Shown here piece after piece: positions 27,657-36,746 of a DNA stretch of 64,000 bases. Made by a program: the position numbers and the translations under genes. This DNA comes from CAYFPS01 sp964345075. Lineage in GTDB: Bacteria; CAIWAD01. The stretch covers positions 95,952 to 159,951 of the forward strand of contig CAYFPS010000006.1 of assembly GCA_964345075.1 (NCBI GenBank), read 5' to 3'. The notes under the pieces are model-generated. The model made no database searches and was not told the DNA's origin. It saw only the letters and a program-made list of their open reading frames with translations. Every line of letters starts with the position of its first letter. Within the stretch, counting starts at the first letter, position 1.

Positions 27657-28282
27657 TAGGAGCCAACGAAGCCCTTGGCCGCCTTCAGGCTGGCAACGCA
27701 CGCTTTGCCGAGGGCCTTCCCTGGCGTGTCTTTCAGGCAGGGCAGGAGCGCCGCAGCGAGCTGGTGGACGGGCAGAAACCCTTTGCCATCATTCTTGGCT
27801 GCAGCGATAGCCGTGTACCGGCCGAACTGATTTTTGATCAGGGACTGGGTGATCTTTTTGTGATACGTGTTGCGGGTAATATTGTGGCGCCCTCGCTGGT
27901 GGGTTCCATCGAGTATGCCGTCGAGCAGTTTGGCACAAGGCTGGTGGTGGTTTTGGGCCACAGTCATTGTGGTGCGGTGACGGCTACGCTGGATCGCCTG
28001 CGCAAGCAGACCGGCCCCTTTTCCGAGAATCTGCTGGCGGTGGTGGATCGGATTCGCCCCAATCTGAAAGAATTGCTGGAAGAGAATCGCCGCGCAGAAG
28101 ACGAAGAACTGCTGGCCAGAGCCGTCAAGCTGAATGTGGAAGCCTCCACCCGGGCCCTGCGTGAGGAGTCCGACTTGCTGGCCGAGCTGGAGCAGAAGGA
28201 CGGGCTCAAGATTCTGGCGGCCGAGTATTGTCTGGAATCGGGCCGCGTTGACTTTTGGAGCCCGGAAGCAGAACAGGGCTGA
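27653..28282 (+). CDS. Beta-class carbonic anhydrase
   Basis: 209-residue enzyme that interconverts CO2 and bicarbonate. The zinc site is complete: Cys50, the Asp52-Arg54 dyad in CSDSR, and His103 and Cys106 in HSHCG. GNIVAPSLVGSIEYAV is the usual core. There is no signal peptide, so it is cytoplasmic. Coupling to the symporter upstream suggests a link to inorganic carbon or to a carboxylate whose metabolism uses bicarbonate. Confidence 0.93.
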   Translation: MIGANEALGRLQAGNARFAEGLPWRVFQAGQERRSELVDGQKPFAIILGCSDSRVPAELIFDQGLGDLFVIRVAGNIVAPSLVGSIEYAVEQFGTRLVVVLGHSHCGAVTATLDRLRKQTGPFSENLLAVVDRIRPNLKELLEENRRAEDEELLARAVKLNVEASTRALREESDLLAELEQKDGLKILAAEYCLESGRVDFWSPEAEQG

Positions 28283-28349
28283 TCAAGTTTTCGCTAATCG
28301 TGCCGATCTGCAGGATTGAGCTGGAATCACAGGCTGAAAGACCGCGAAG

Positions 28350-28820
28350 ATGAAACTCCCGATCAAGATTGCCCTGATTGTGCTGGCAGTCGCCGTGCAG
28401 CTGGTTGCTGCCTGGTTTCTGATGGACTGGCTGCTGGGCAGGGAATTGAACAAGGGTGCCGAGCCGGATCAGGTTGAAGCGGAAGCCGATGGCGAGGCCC
28501 GGGAATACGAATTCGGTGCGCTCTTTCATTTGAGTGACCTGATTGTCAATCCCAGTGATTCCAGCGGTCGCCGCATTTTCAAAATCAGTCTGGCACTGGA
28601 ATACGATCCCAAGAATGTCAAACTGGCTGCCGAACTCGCCGAGCGCGCCCCCTTCATGCGCGATCATCTAATTGGCTATCTGGGCTCCATGACCGAGGCC
28701 AGCCTTTCCGACATCAGTTACCGGGAGACCATTCGCGACAGCCTGGGAGTCGCTCTCAACCAGTATCTGAACGAAGGAAAAGTCGACAGAATCCTTTTTC
28801 AGGACTTCATCAGACAGTAA
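28350..28820 (+). CDS. FliL-like single-pass membrane protein
   Basis: 156 residues with one N-terminal membrane segment (residues 6-28), an acidic linker and a C-terminal domain. That domain, FHLSDLIVNPSDSSGRRIFKISLALEYD followed by LRDxL-like helices ending in VDRILFQDFIRQ, matches the flagellar basal-body protein FliL, which supports the stator. I write the conserved parts as LSDLIVNPSDS and ILFQDFIRQ. No other flagellar gene is in the window. It may serve a different proton-driven motor or be a stand-alone relative. Confidence 0.75.
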   Translation: MKLPIKIALIVLAVAVQLVAAWFLMDWLLGRELNKGAEPDQVEAEADGEAREYEFGALFHLSDLIVNPSDSSGRRIFKISLALEYDPKNVKLAAELAERAPFMRDHLIGYLGSMTEASLSDISYRETIRDSLGVALNQYLNEGKVDRILFQDFIRQ

Positions 28821-28981
28821 GTTGTGCCAAAGCAGGTTCGGGCAGGTCACTCCCGGCACTTGCTCCTGATCACATGGCAATCGCTTGAATCTTCCATCCT
28901 TTCTACCGTCTTGTCGTGTACGGCCCCTGCCTTGACTGGCTTGAAAGGGGGGCATGACCGGACAAAGCGTTGAGGGAAATC

Positions 28982-30028
28982 ATGAAACGCATCAGCCTGC
29001 TGCTGGCGCTGCTTCTGCTGAACTTGCCAGCCCTGGCCCTGGTGGACATCAGCCTGCAGGTGCCATCACGTTACGAGCTCTATTATGTGGGCGATCTGGA
29101 TCCGAGCGGCAGCCTGGATGGTGTCGGTCAGGAAATCACCGTGGGCCTGAGCTTTACGCAGAGTGGTGATTTCACCATTCTTGCACAGCTGGTCTTTAAT
29201 CAGCAGTGGATTGTGCGCGGTATGATTCGCGCCGAGAATCTGCAAACGGGCAGCTACGGCCCCTGGACGCTCTCCGACATTCGGGATGGACAGGTAGGCC
29301 TGGAATTTGATGCCGATGGTGAGTACAACGAGGACTTCATCAACCAGATCTCTGGCAACACGCTGCCCACCGGCACCTACACCTTGATGGTCCAGGCCTT
29401 TGAAGGCATCCATTACGACGCGGAGAGTCTGGAAGGCGCAACGGTTGTGGATGCAAGGAGCTTGCCGATTGTCATCGAGGATCCCCGCCGCGTGGACTTG
29501 CAGCTTCCCTGGCAGGACGCTCAGGTCTATTCCGAGCAGCCGGTCTTTGCCTGGAGCGGACGCGCCCGCACCTATGGCATTCGCGTCTGCCGCTTTGATC
29601 CCGATTTTCATTCCAGCCTGCAGGAGGCCATCGAGGGCGACGCAGCCTGGGAGCGGCTGGACCTGATGACCCCTTCGGTCAGCTATGGCGAAGGCGGCAC
29701 GGCCGCTGATCCTCTGCAGCCGGGTGAGAGCTATGTCTGGCGTGTGGAAGCCCGGCTTGAGACCACTTCCGGCCAGCGCAGTTTTTCTTCCGAGCTCAGG
29801 TCCTTCACCTTCATGGTGCCCGGTGGTGGCGGTCAGGTGGAAATCGACAATCTGCTGGATGTGCTTGGTCCCGGTCAGCTGGCCGGACTTGGCAGCATGC
29901 TTGAAGGCATGACGCTGGATGGCCCGATCATGGTTGACGGCCGCGAAGTCAGCCCGGAAGAACTGCGTCAGGTGCTTGAGCAGGTGGCGTCGGGTGAGTT
30001 GCACATCGCATCCATGAGAATGGAGTAG
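28982..30028 (+). CDS. Secreted protein of unknown function
   Basis: 348-residue exported protein I do not recognise. The signal peptide is MKRISLLLALLLLNLPALA. The first part (DISLQVPSRYELYYVGDLDP) looks like beta-sandwich strands. A fibronectin/Ig-like segment around PVFAWSGRARTYGIRVCRF and PLQPGESYVWRVEARL follows. A Gly-rich linker then leads to a helical tail (VSPEELRQVLEQVASGEL). ATG 28982 is preferred over TTG 28970 because GAGGGA lies just upstream of it. Nine bp separate it from the FecR-domain gene, suggesting joint function. Confidence 0.6.
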   Translation: MKRISLLLALLLLNLPALALVDISLQVPSRYELYYVGDLDPSGSLDGVGQEITVGLSFTQSGDFTILAQLVFNQQWIVRGMIRAENLQTGSYGPWTLSDIRDGQVGLEFDADGEYNEDFINQISGNTLPTGTYTLMVQAFEGIHYDAESLEGATVVDARSLPIVIEDPRRVDLQLPWQDAQVYSEQPVFAWSGRARTYGIRVCRFDPDFHSSLQEAIEGDAAWERLDLMTPSVSYGEGGTAADPLQPGESYVWRVEARLETTSGQRSFSSELRSFTFMVPGGGGQVEIDNLLDVLGPGQLAGLGSMLEGMTLDGPIMVDGREVSPEELRQVLEQVASGELHIASMRME

Positions 30029-30037
30029 GGGATACCG

Positions 30038-30712
30038 ATGAAAAAGCTGATTCGTGGTCTGCTCCTTGGCGGACTCATGCTGGCCCTTTTGCCGGCCAGC
30101 CTCAAGGCGGAACCGGCCCGTAGCGCGGCCGTGACGGTAAAGGTTAGTGGTAGCGTGACCGTTCAGGCGGACGGTGGCACTGAAGAAGCCCTCGCCCGTG
30201 GTGCCCGCCTGAATGATGGTGACCGGATTCGCACCGGGTCCGATGGCCGTGCCGTGCTGGTCTTTACCGATGACAAGAGCCAGTTGAAATTGACTCCGCT
30301 GACGGACCTTGTGCTGCATGCGGATCGCAGTGGCGGCAAGGTGGACAAGGAAGTCGAGATGAGTGTGGGCACACTCTGGAGCAAGGTGACCAGGCAGGAA
30401 GGCGAATTCCGCATTGCCACGCCGACCTCGGTTGCCTCCGTCAAGGGCACAGCCTGGTGGACCCGTGCCGATGGCGATGGCACCACCGTGATCACTGAAG
30501 AAGGCATCGTCGAGCTGCTGAGCCGCGAGAGTGGTGCCAGTGTGGATGTGGTGATGGGTCAGACCGGTGAGTCCAATGCCGACGGTGCCTCCGTTCGTCA
30601 GACCAGTCCGGAAGACCAGCAGGGTCTGGAACGCGGTGAACTCAAGCGCATCGAGATCCCTGTATCACAGGATGGCGAGAATCGAACGCTGATCATTGAG
30701 TACTACGAATAG
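30038..30712 (+). CDS. FecR-domain periplasmic protein
   Basis: 224 residues with signal peptide (LLLGGLMLALLPASLKA) and a FecR domain from about residue 33 to 150. Diagnostic parts are LARGARLNDGDRIRTGSDGR and FRIATPTSVASVKGTAWW. FecR domains usually act in signal transduction or bind surface structures. Here no sigma factor is nearby, so a structural or scaffold role with the flanking exported proteins is more likely. An octamer copy lies near the 3' end (30661). Confidence 0.83.
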   Translation: MKKLIRGLLLGGLMLALLPASLKAEPARSAAVTVKVSGSVTVQADGGTEEALARGARLNDGDRIRTGSDGRAVLVFTDDKSQLKLTPLTDLVLHADRSGGKVDKEVEMSVGTLWSKVTRQEGEFRIATPTSVASVKGTAWWTRADGDGTTVITEEGIVELLSRESGASVDVVMGQTGESNADGASVRQTSPEDQQGLERGELKRIEIPVSQDGENRTLIIEYYE

Positions 30713-30787
30713 AGCAAGACAAAGTCACTGAACAGGCTGCGGGTGTCTTCGGACGCTCGCAGCTCTTTGCACGTTAAGGGGAGTGTC

Positions 30788-33271
30788 ATGAACCGTCCTG
30801 TTCTCATGATTGTCATCAGTCTGTTGCTGGGCTGCCTGAATGGCCTTTATGCCCAGTGGCAACATCTTGGCCCGGCACAGGCCGAGGCTGGCGCGCCACT
30901 GTTGCTGGTCTTCGACAACCCTGCCGAAAGCGTGGCCCCGCTGGAAGCCTTGCTCCATCTGGAGCTGGATGGTGTTGCCATCAGCAGCCTTGATCCACTC
31001 GAGCTTGCGGCCGGTCGGCTGGAGTTCCAATTGCCCGCCGGCCTGACACAGGGCCTTGAGCTGGCCTACAGGCTGGAACTTCGCTACGACAGTGGACGCT
31101 TGATGCTGCCAGCCAGCGGCATGTGGCGCCTGCCTTTGACACCTGCTGCCGGAGGAAATCTGGTTGAAGTCTTGAGCAGCCTGAATGTGGCCGCCGGTGA
31201 AGAGGCCCTGCTGGCCTTTTCTTCCCTTTCCGACAAGGTTGATCTGGCCGCCAGTCGCCTGATGATTGATGGCGAGGCAGTTGATGGCGTGGAGGTCGAT
31301 CCCTGGCTCCTGACCTGGAGCGGCGAAGTTTCGCCCGGCACTCACAGTGTGGAACTGGGCCTGGTGGACACAAAGGGGCGGGCCCTGCCTACACAGCGTT
31401 TTCAGCTGACGGTGCTGGATCCGGGCGCCATGCCGGGCGGCTTTACGGCCGATGCCTGGCAGGAATTCAACATGGACTATCAGAAAGACCGCAGTGAAGA
31501 ATGGTCCCGCTACCATGCTGGCCAGCTGCGCTTCAAGGCCTGGCGCGGAGAAGGGGCGAACGCCCTTCGCTTGAGCGGTCGTGTGCTGCTTTCGGCGCTT
31601 GATTTCGAATCGGATATCCTGCAGCCGCAGAGCCGTGTGACACTGGATCTTGACTGGAAGGCCTTCAAGCTTGGCGTGGGTGATCGCCAGCCGGATTTTG
31701 GCGAAGGCGTGCTCTTTGGCACCCGTGTCCGTGGTCTTGAGCTGGGCATCGACACCAGGCCCTTCGGTCTGCGTCTGGTCAGTGGTACTACCCGCGAAGC
31801 GCTGGATGCCGTGATACACGAAGAGCTTGATGACAATGATGATGTATCACCGCGCTGGGATTTTGTCGGTTCTTATGAGCGTCGCCTGCACGGACTGGAT
31901 CTGCGTTTTGGCCCGAAGAATGGCACAGTCGAGACCGGCCTTAGCCTGATCAAGGTCAAGGATGAAGTGGATGGCCCCAGCCTCACCCCGGGTGATTTTG
32001 GTATCACGCCCGCGGACGAAACCGAAGACCGCGCGGCCATTGCTCCGGTGGACAATCTGGTTACGGCCCTTCGCCTGAACATCAACGCTTTTCGTGGACA
32101 CTTTACCGGGCGCAATCAGATCGCTCTCTCGCTGAACAACACGGATATTTCCGGTGGGGCCATTGCCGATTCTACACTGGAAGACCTGGGAGCCGAGGAT
32201 CTGCCCTTCAATCCAAGCGATGTCGAAGACATCATCGTGATCAACGAGTACTTCTCTCCGCTGGATCTGGCCGATGGCGATGTGATGAACAGCGCGGCCA
32301 TTTTCTCCAACTGGGCACTGATCGCAGGCAGGAACGAGACGACGCTGAGCTTCCGGCGCGTGGGAGCCGCTTACCTAAGTCTGGGCAACCCCTTTGTCAC
32401 ACCCGATCAGCAGGAGATTCGCCTGAGTGATCGTTTCCGCTTCATGCAGAATCAGGTCTATGTGGATCTGGGCGGAAACCTTGTTACCGACAACCTGGAC
32501 GGCCAGTACGACGAAAGTGTGGGCACAACTACCCGTCAGGGCCTGAGTCTGGGGCTTGGCTGGTATCCGCGGGGCCGCGATTTTCAGGCGCGACTGGGCT
32601 TCGAGCAGATTGCCGAATCCAATGAAAGCATGGATCTGTTCAACAGTTTCCTGAGCGATCCCGAGCATGATCCGGAGCTGGAGGACAGTCGTGAGACAAG
32701 CGCGTTAAGCCAGCAGGTTGAGGGTAAAACCACGCAACTCAGGCTGGGACTTTCCGGTGGCGTTGAGTTCCTTGACCGACGCAATCGCTGGAGCTTCACC
32801 GTGGTTAATCAGAATTACTCTGATGACGCTGGCGAGGTGCTGAACGATGCTGGCGACAAGCTGCGTAACGATCGCTCCTTCAGCTCCAACCAGATTTCGC
32901 TGGGCTGGAAAACGGCACTTCCGGCTGATCTGGGGCTTGATCTGGGCCTGGCCTTCTATGCCAGCGACTACGATGATCCTTCCTTAAGCGATTACAGTTA
33001 TATCAGCCTGCGCTCCACATTGGATCGCCACTGGTTTGACGGAAAACTTTCCAGCGAAGTCCGCCTGCAGCTGCAGCAGATTGGCACGGAGCACGAAGAA
33101 GGCGGCGCAGCGATTACAGCCGACTATCTGCGCACGGATCTTGGTTTCCGCCTGGGCTGGCGCATTCGCGAGGGGCTGAACCTGTCCTCAAGGCTGGAGT
33201 GGCAGGGTTATTCGGGCGACCGGGATGACAGCTACATGCGAGTTGTCTGTCGCCTGAGTCAGAGCTTCTAA
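30788..33271 (+). CDS. Large outer-membrane beta-barrel protein
   Basis: 827 residues with an N-terminal signal peptide (MIVISLLLGCLNGLYAQ). A region of about 200 residues with Ig-like character (ELAAGRLEFQLPAG and GEVSPGTHSVELGLVD) follows. The rest is a long series of amphipathic strands ending in CRLSQSF, the C-terminal Phe of a barrel. Strand-turn patterns and aspartate-rich loops (ELDDNDDVS, ADETEDRAA) fit an outer-membrane porin or assembly barrel. No family is recognised. ATG 30788 has AAGGGGAG about 5 bp upstream. It ends the FecR operon at a terminator. Confidence 0.65.
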   Translation: MNRPVLMIVISLLLGCLNGLYAQWQHLGPAQAEAGAPLLLVFDNPAESVAPLEALLHLELDGVAISSLDPLELAAGRLEFQLPAGLTQGLELAYRLELRYDSGRLMLPASGMWRLPLTPAAGGNLVEVLSSLNVAAGEEALLAFSSLSDKVDLAASRLMIDGEAVDGVEVDPWLLTWSGEVSPGTHSVELGLVDTKGRALPTQRFQLTVLDPGAMPGGFTADAWQEFNMDYQKDRSEEWSRYHAGQLRFKAWRGEGANALRLSGRVLLSALDFESDILQPQSRVTLDLDWKAFKLGVGDRQPDFGEGVLFGTRVRGLELGIDTRPFGLRLVSGTTREALDAVIHEELDDNDDVSPRWDFVGSYERRLHGLDLRFGPKNGTVETGLSLIKVKDEVDGPSLTPGDFGITPADETEDRAAIAPVDNLVTALRLNINAFRGHFTGRNQIALSLNNTDISGGAIADSTLEDLGAEDLPFNPSDVEDIIVINEYFSPLDLADGDVMNSAAIFSNWALIAGRNETTLSFRRVGAAYLSLGNPFVTPDQQEIRLSDRFRFMQNQVYVDLGGNLVTDNLDGQYDESVGTTTRQGLSLGLGWYPRGRDFQARLGFEQIAESNESMDLFNSFLSDPEHDPELEDSRETSALSQQVEGKTTQLRLGLSGGVEFLDRRNRWSFTVVNQNYSDDAGEVLNDAGDKLRNDRSFSSNQISLGWKTALPADLGLDLGLAFYASDYDDPSLSDYSYISLRSTLDRHWFDGKLSSEVRLQLQQIGTEHEEGGAAITADYLRTDLGFRLGWRIREGLNLSSRLEWQGYSGDRDDSYMRVVCRLSQSF

Positions 33272-33292
33272 ACAGGGTCGGGACAAATCAGC

Positions 33293-33330
33293 AAGCGCAT
33301 TGCAATCTTCGGACTGTGATGCGCTTTTTT
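33293..33330 (+). terminator. Intrinsic terminator after the barrel gene
   Basis: Stem AAGCGCAT (33293-33300) with ATGCGCTT (33319-33326) and a loop containing TTCG, followed by further T residues to 33330. It separates the FecR/barrel operon from the next gene run. Confidence 0.8.
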
Positions 33331-33343
33331 ACAGGGAAGAACG

Positions 33344-34075
33344 ATGAAGCTGCTTGCAGACAAGGGACTGGGTGATCCGCTGGTCATGGTTTGCGCACTG
33401 ATGTGTGACGCGGAACTTTTCGCCTGGCAGATCGAACGACTCAAGCGCAGCCGTCGAGTCCTGGTCTTTCAATCCGAGGGCGAGGAAAGCATGGATGCCG
33501 CCGCGCAGGAGCTGCTGGGCATGCTGGCGGCCATCGGGCTAAGGCGCGTGGATCTGGCCGGCCTGTCCATGGGCGGTTACATCTCGCTGGCACTTCTGGC
33601 CATGCATCCCGGTGTGATACGCAGCCTGATCCTGATGGATACGCGGGCCGAGGCGGACAGCGAGGAGGGCAGGCAGGGACGGCTTGATACCATCCGCCGC
33701 ATCGAGGACGGTCACATGGAAGCCGTGATCGATGATCTTCTTCCCAAACTGCTGGCTCCCGCCAATCTGGCTGAACTGGGGCCGCGGGTCCGCTCAATGA
33801 TGCGTCGCCTGGGGCCGGACTGCTTTCGCCGACAGCTGGCCATGATGCTCACACGCCGTGATACACGGGGAGCCCTTGAAGCCTATGACGGCCCGGCTCT
33901 GGTCCTTTGTGGAGCCAGAGATGAACTGACACCGCCCGAACTGCATCGTGACATGGCCGGGCGGCTTAAGGCCGGCAGGCTGGCCATTGTCCCCGGTGAT
34001 ACAGGGCACCTGAGTACACTGGAGGCGCCCGAAGCTGTTCTGCAGCGGATTCGGGACTTCCTTGAAGGCCTTTGA
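33344..34075 (+). CDS. Alpha/beta hydrolase
   Basis: 243-residue alpha/beta-hydrolase fold protein. The nucleophile elbow GLSMGG places catalytic Ser75. The acid is probably the Asp in CGARDELTPP near residue 194, and the base the His in GDTGHLST near residue 222. No signal peptide, so cytoplasmic. It resembles esterases and MenH/3-oxoadipate lactonase-like enzymes; the substrate is unknown. It starts right after a terminator with an AGGGAAG ribosome site and leads into polysaccharide genes. Confidence 0.85.
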   Translation: MKLLADKGLGDPLVMVCALMCDAELFAWQIERLKRSRRVLVFQSEGEESMDAAAQELLGMLAAIGLRRVDLAGLSMGGYISLALLAMHPGVIRSLILMDTRAEADSEEGRQGRLDTIRRIEDGHMEAVIDDLLPKLLAPANLAELGPRVRSMMRRLGPDCFRRQLAMMLTRRDTRGALEAYDGPALVLCGARDELTPPELHRDMAGRLKAGRLAIVPGDTGHLSTLEAPEAVLQRIRDFLEGL

Positions 34076-34096
34076 CTTCAGGCGGACGAGCTGAAA

Positions 34097-34107
34097 TTCC
34101 TACATTT
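34097..34107 (+). promoter_or_regulatory. Possible promoter element TTCCTACATTT
   Basis: One mismatch from the TTCCTACCTTTA element at 5025 and 16792. It ends 6 bp before ATG 34114, so if real the transcript from it would be nearly leaderless. Weak evidence. Confidence 0.22.
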
Positions 34108-34113
34108 CCCCGC

Positions 34114-35640
34114 ATGAGCTCAGGTCCCGCCGAGATTGCATTCCTGCCCCTTCACGGGGACCCGCTGCGCTCCTGCATGTCACACGCCATGCGAAGCATC
34201 GCGGTGGCTCTGGGAGTTCGTCTGCGGGTCCTTGATCCTGCGCGCCCGGGCCCGCTGCCTGAGCGGATCGTAATCTGGGGCAATCCGGCTCAGTGGCCGG
34301 GTGGACTGGATGCCCGCATTCAACTCTTTCTGCCTTCCCATTCCCAGGATCCCAACGCCCGCAATCTGACTGACTGGATCGAGCCTGGCCCGATTCCTGT
34401 CTTTGGCGAGCTGCGCCGTGAAGAAGTAGCCCATCAACTACCCTGGAGTTATCGCGGGGGAGGCAGCCCCATTTCCTGGAGCAGCCGTGGCACTTCAACG
34501 CTGCTGCGTTTGGGTTTTGATCCGCTGGCGGCCGTGCACAACTGGCTTTCCCTGGCAGACGAGAGCCAGAAGCCGTGGATTGAGGGAGCCATTCAGGCCC
34601 GTTCCGATCAGTCGCGGTTTGCCAGCGAAGCATTGTACGAGATTCCCTGGATGGACCGACTGGTTCAGTTCTTCGAGACTCTGCTGGATCTGAAGGGAAG
34701 TCCCGAGCGCCCGGCCCCCGTACTCGAGCGCTGGAAAAACAACGCCCCCTGGGCTCTTGCCTTAAGCCATGATGTGGACATGCTTTTCAAATGGCGCTTT
34801 CGCAGCGTGATACGCCTCATACTGGAAAGCCCCCTGCACCTGCTGAGTGGCCGCCATCAACAACTGGCCCGGCGCTGGCGTGATTTCATTCGCAGCAGGC
34901 AGGAAGGCTGTGATCCATGGTTTCTGGTTGAAGAGATGATGGATATGGAAGAAGCCTTCTGTGCCAGGTCCAGCTTTCTCTTTTTAGCCGAGGCAAAGGA
35001 TCACCAGACTCTGCGCTACCATCTGCATGATGAAAGGGTCCGTGAGCTTTTGCAAACCGTGCGGGAACGATCCTTTGAAATCGGCCTGCACGGTGGCTGG
35101 AAGAGCTTTCGCGATCGTTCGCTCCTGCAACAGCAGAAAGGGGAGATGGAGTCCCTGGTGGGCCGCGCGGCCTCTGTAACACGCCAGCACTGGCTGCGCT
35201 TTGATCCCCTGCGTTCGTGGCAGGATCACGAGGACTGCGGCTTCGAGGTGGACGGTACGCTGGGCTGGAATGACAAGCCGGGNNNNNNNNNNCTGCCCTT
35301 TCATCCCTGGGACAGCCAGAAAAACAAGCCCCGCCGCCTCCTCGTGCAGCCGCTTGTCCTGATGGACTCCCAACTCTTCGATGAACAGCAGCTTGGTCTG
35401 GAGGAAGCGCGCGAGCAGGTCAAGGGTGTTCTGGACTGGATTCGCCGCTCGCACGGTCTGCTTTCAGTCAACTGGCACCCCCATGTGTTGTGCGAAAGGG
35501 ATTTTCCCGGACGCGCGCTGCTCTACCGGGAACTTCTGGAGCAGGCCCAGCGCGAAGGAGCCCAGATCGGCGGCATGAGTGAAATCGCCCGCTGGTGGCA
35601 ATGGCGTGAGGCAACACTGGACGCACCATGCGTATCCTGA
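34114..35640 (+). CDS. Polysaccharide deacetylase-like protein (spans assembly gap)
   Basis: About 508 residues related to NodB/CE4-type polysaccharide deacetylases of surface-glycan loci. ALSHDVDMLFKW gives the metal-binding Asp pair, EIGLHGGW the conserved His, and FEVDGTLGWNDKPG runs into the scaffold gap. NWHPHVLCERDFPG near the end carries the last His motif. The N-terminal 200 residues form a separate domain often fused to this type. TTG 34072 is an alternative start overlapping the previous stop; I prefer the ATG. Across the 10-N gap the frame is kept. Confidence 0.75.
   Translation: MSSGPAEIAFLPLHGDPLRSCMSHAMRSIAVALGVRLRVLDPARPGPLPERIVIWGNPAQWPGGLDARIQLFLPSHSQDPNARNLTDWIEPGPIPVFGELRREEVAHQLPWSYRGGGSPISWSSRGTSTLLRLGFDPLAAVHNWLSLADESQKPWIEGAIQARSDQSRFASEALYEIPWMDRLVQFFETLLDLKGSPERPAPVLERWKNNAPWALALSHDVDMLFKWRFRSVIRLILESPLHLLSGRHQQLARRWRDFIRSRQEGCDPWFLVEEMMDMEEAFCARSSFLFLAEAKDHQTLRYHLHDERVRELLQTVRERSFEIGLHGGWKSFRDRSLLQQQKGEMESLVGRAASVTRQHWLRFDPLRSWQDHEDCGFEVDGTLGWNDKPXXXXLPFHPWDSQKNKPRRLLVQPLVLMDSQLFDEQQLGLEEAREQVKGVLDWIRRSHGLLSVNWHPHVLCERDFPGRALLYRELLEQAQREGAQIGGMSEIARWWQWREATLDAPCVS
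35283..35292. other. Assembly gap (10 N) inside the deacetylase gene
   Basis: A run of ten N between DKPG and LPFHPWD codons. Both sides are in the same frame, but the equal size to the gap at 13328 suggests a default placeholder. Confidence 0.99.
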
Positions 35641-36746
35641 TTGGCATTCTCTCCGAGCTAAGTCACGAAGGCCGCCAGGAGCGCATGGTAGCCAGCCTGG
35701 AGATGGCCGGTCACGAGGTGGCGATCACGCGGATGAACAATGGCGAAGGCGAGGCCAGCGCTTTTTGGCAGGGCCGCCGTCTGATCGAATTGGAAAACCG
35801 GCGTGAAGGTCGCCGGAAACTCTACTTCCTGAAGTTCATGCGCTGGTTCAGGCGGCTTATTCAGACCGAGCGCCCCGACCTTGTGCTGGCAATTGATCCG
35901 CCCGCACTGGCACCCGCGCTGAAAGCGACGGGGAATTTCCGCCTTGTATACGACGCCCGCGAACACTGGGCCGAACTGCCTACCGTTCGGGATCGACCGC
36001 TGGTCAGGCACTACTGGGAGGGCGTCGAAAACCGTGGTCTGCTGCGCGCCGATGCCGCCTTTACCGTCTGTGGCAGCATTGCCGCCGAGCTTGCAAAGCG
36101 CAGTGGGCGTGCGGGTATCGGGCTGGTGCGGAATGTGCCTGCCTACAGCTGGGAAGATGATCGCAGCAGGCATGCTGGCGCCCTGCGCGAGCGCTTTCAG
36201 CTGCCGGCTGATTCACGGGTGATTGTCTACGCTGGCGGCTTCTGGCCGGGCTATGATTTTCGTCCCCTGATGAAGGCGATCGAGGCCATGCCGGAAGAGG
36301 TCCATTTGCTGATGCTGGGGGACGGGCCCGGCAGGCAGGATCATTTGGCCTTTCGTGATACAAGCACCGCCATGAGGCGCCTGCATCTTCCGGGCAAGGT
36401 GGCCTCCCACGAACTGGACACGCTCCTTAAGGGGGCCGATGCCGGCACTATTCTCACACCGGATCTTGGGCTTTCCTATCGCTTTCTTCTGCCCAACAAG
36501 CTCTTCGAATACATTCAGGCCGGGCTGCCTGTACTGGCCAGCCCGCTGCCTGAGCTGAGCGCTGTAATCGCTGGCCGCCAGCTGGGTCGTCTGGTTGATC
36601 CTGCCGATAGCACGGCCATCGCCCGCGAGCTTGCAGCCCTTCTGGACACACCGGAAATGTGGCAGCAGCGCCTGGGCCAGGCCGCCCGCGAACTCTGCTG
36701 GGAAAAGGAGGAAGCCTACTTCCTGAAGCAGGTGGAGGGCGCGTGA
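35628..36746 (+). CDS. Family 4 glycosyltransferase
   Basis: 372-residue GT-B-fold enzyme. The N-terminal domain has ILSELSHEGRQERMVASLEM and LVLAIDPPALAPAL. The C-terminal donor domain has VIVYAGGFWPGYDFRPLMKAI, LLMLGDGPGR and the acidic PNKLFEYIQAGLPVLASP motif typical of GT4. The start overlaps the deacetylase gene by 13 bp, and its stop overlaps the next glycosyltransferase. It is probably part of the synthesis of the same surface polysaccharide. Sugar specificity is unknown. Confidence 0.87.
   Translation: MRILIGILSELSHEGRQERMVASLEMAGHEVAITRMNNGEGEASAFWQGRRLIELENRREGRRKLYFLKFMRWFRRLIQTERPDLVLAIDPPALAPALKATGNFRLVYDAREHWAELPTVRDRPLVRHYWEGVENRGLLRADAAFTVCGSIAAELAKRSGRAGIGLVRNVPAYSWEDDRSRHAGALRERFQLPADSRVIVYAGGFWPGYDFRPLMKAIEAMPEEVHLLMLGDGPGRQDHLAFRDTSTAMRRLHLPGKVASHELDTLLKGADAGTILTPDLGLSYRFLLPNKLFEYIQAGLPVLASPLPELSAVIAGRQLGRLVDPADSTAIARELAALLDTPEMWQQRLGQAARELCWEKEEAYFLKQVEGA

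Noticed and set aside
24825..30660. A second octamer-poor interval suggesting another island
   Set aside because: The genes there are ordinary and of normal composition; near variants of the word occur (25669, 27019, 27860), so the gap alone is not evidence of transfer.
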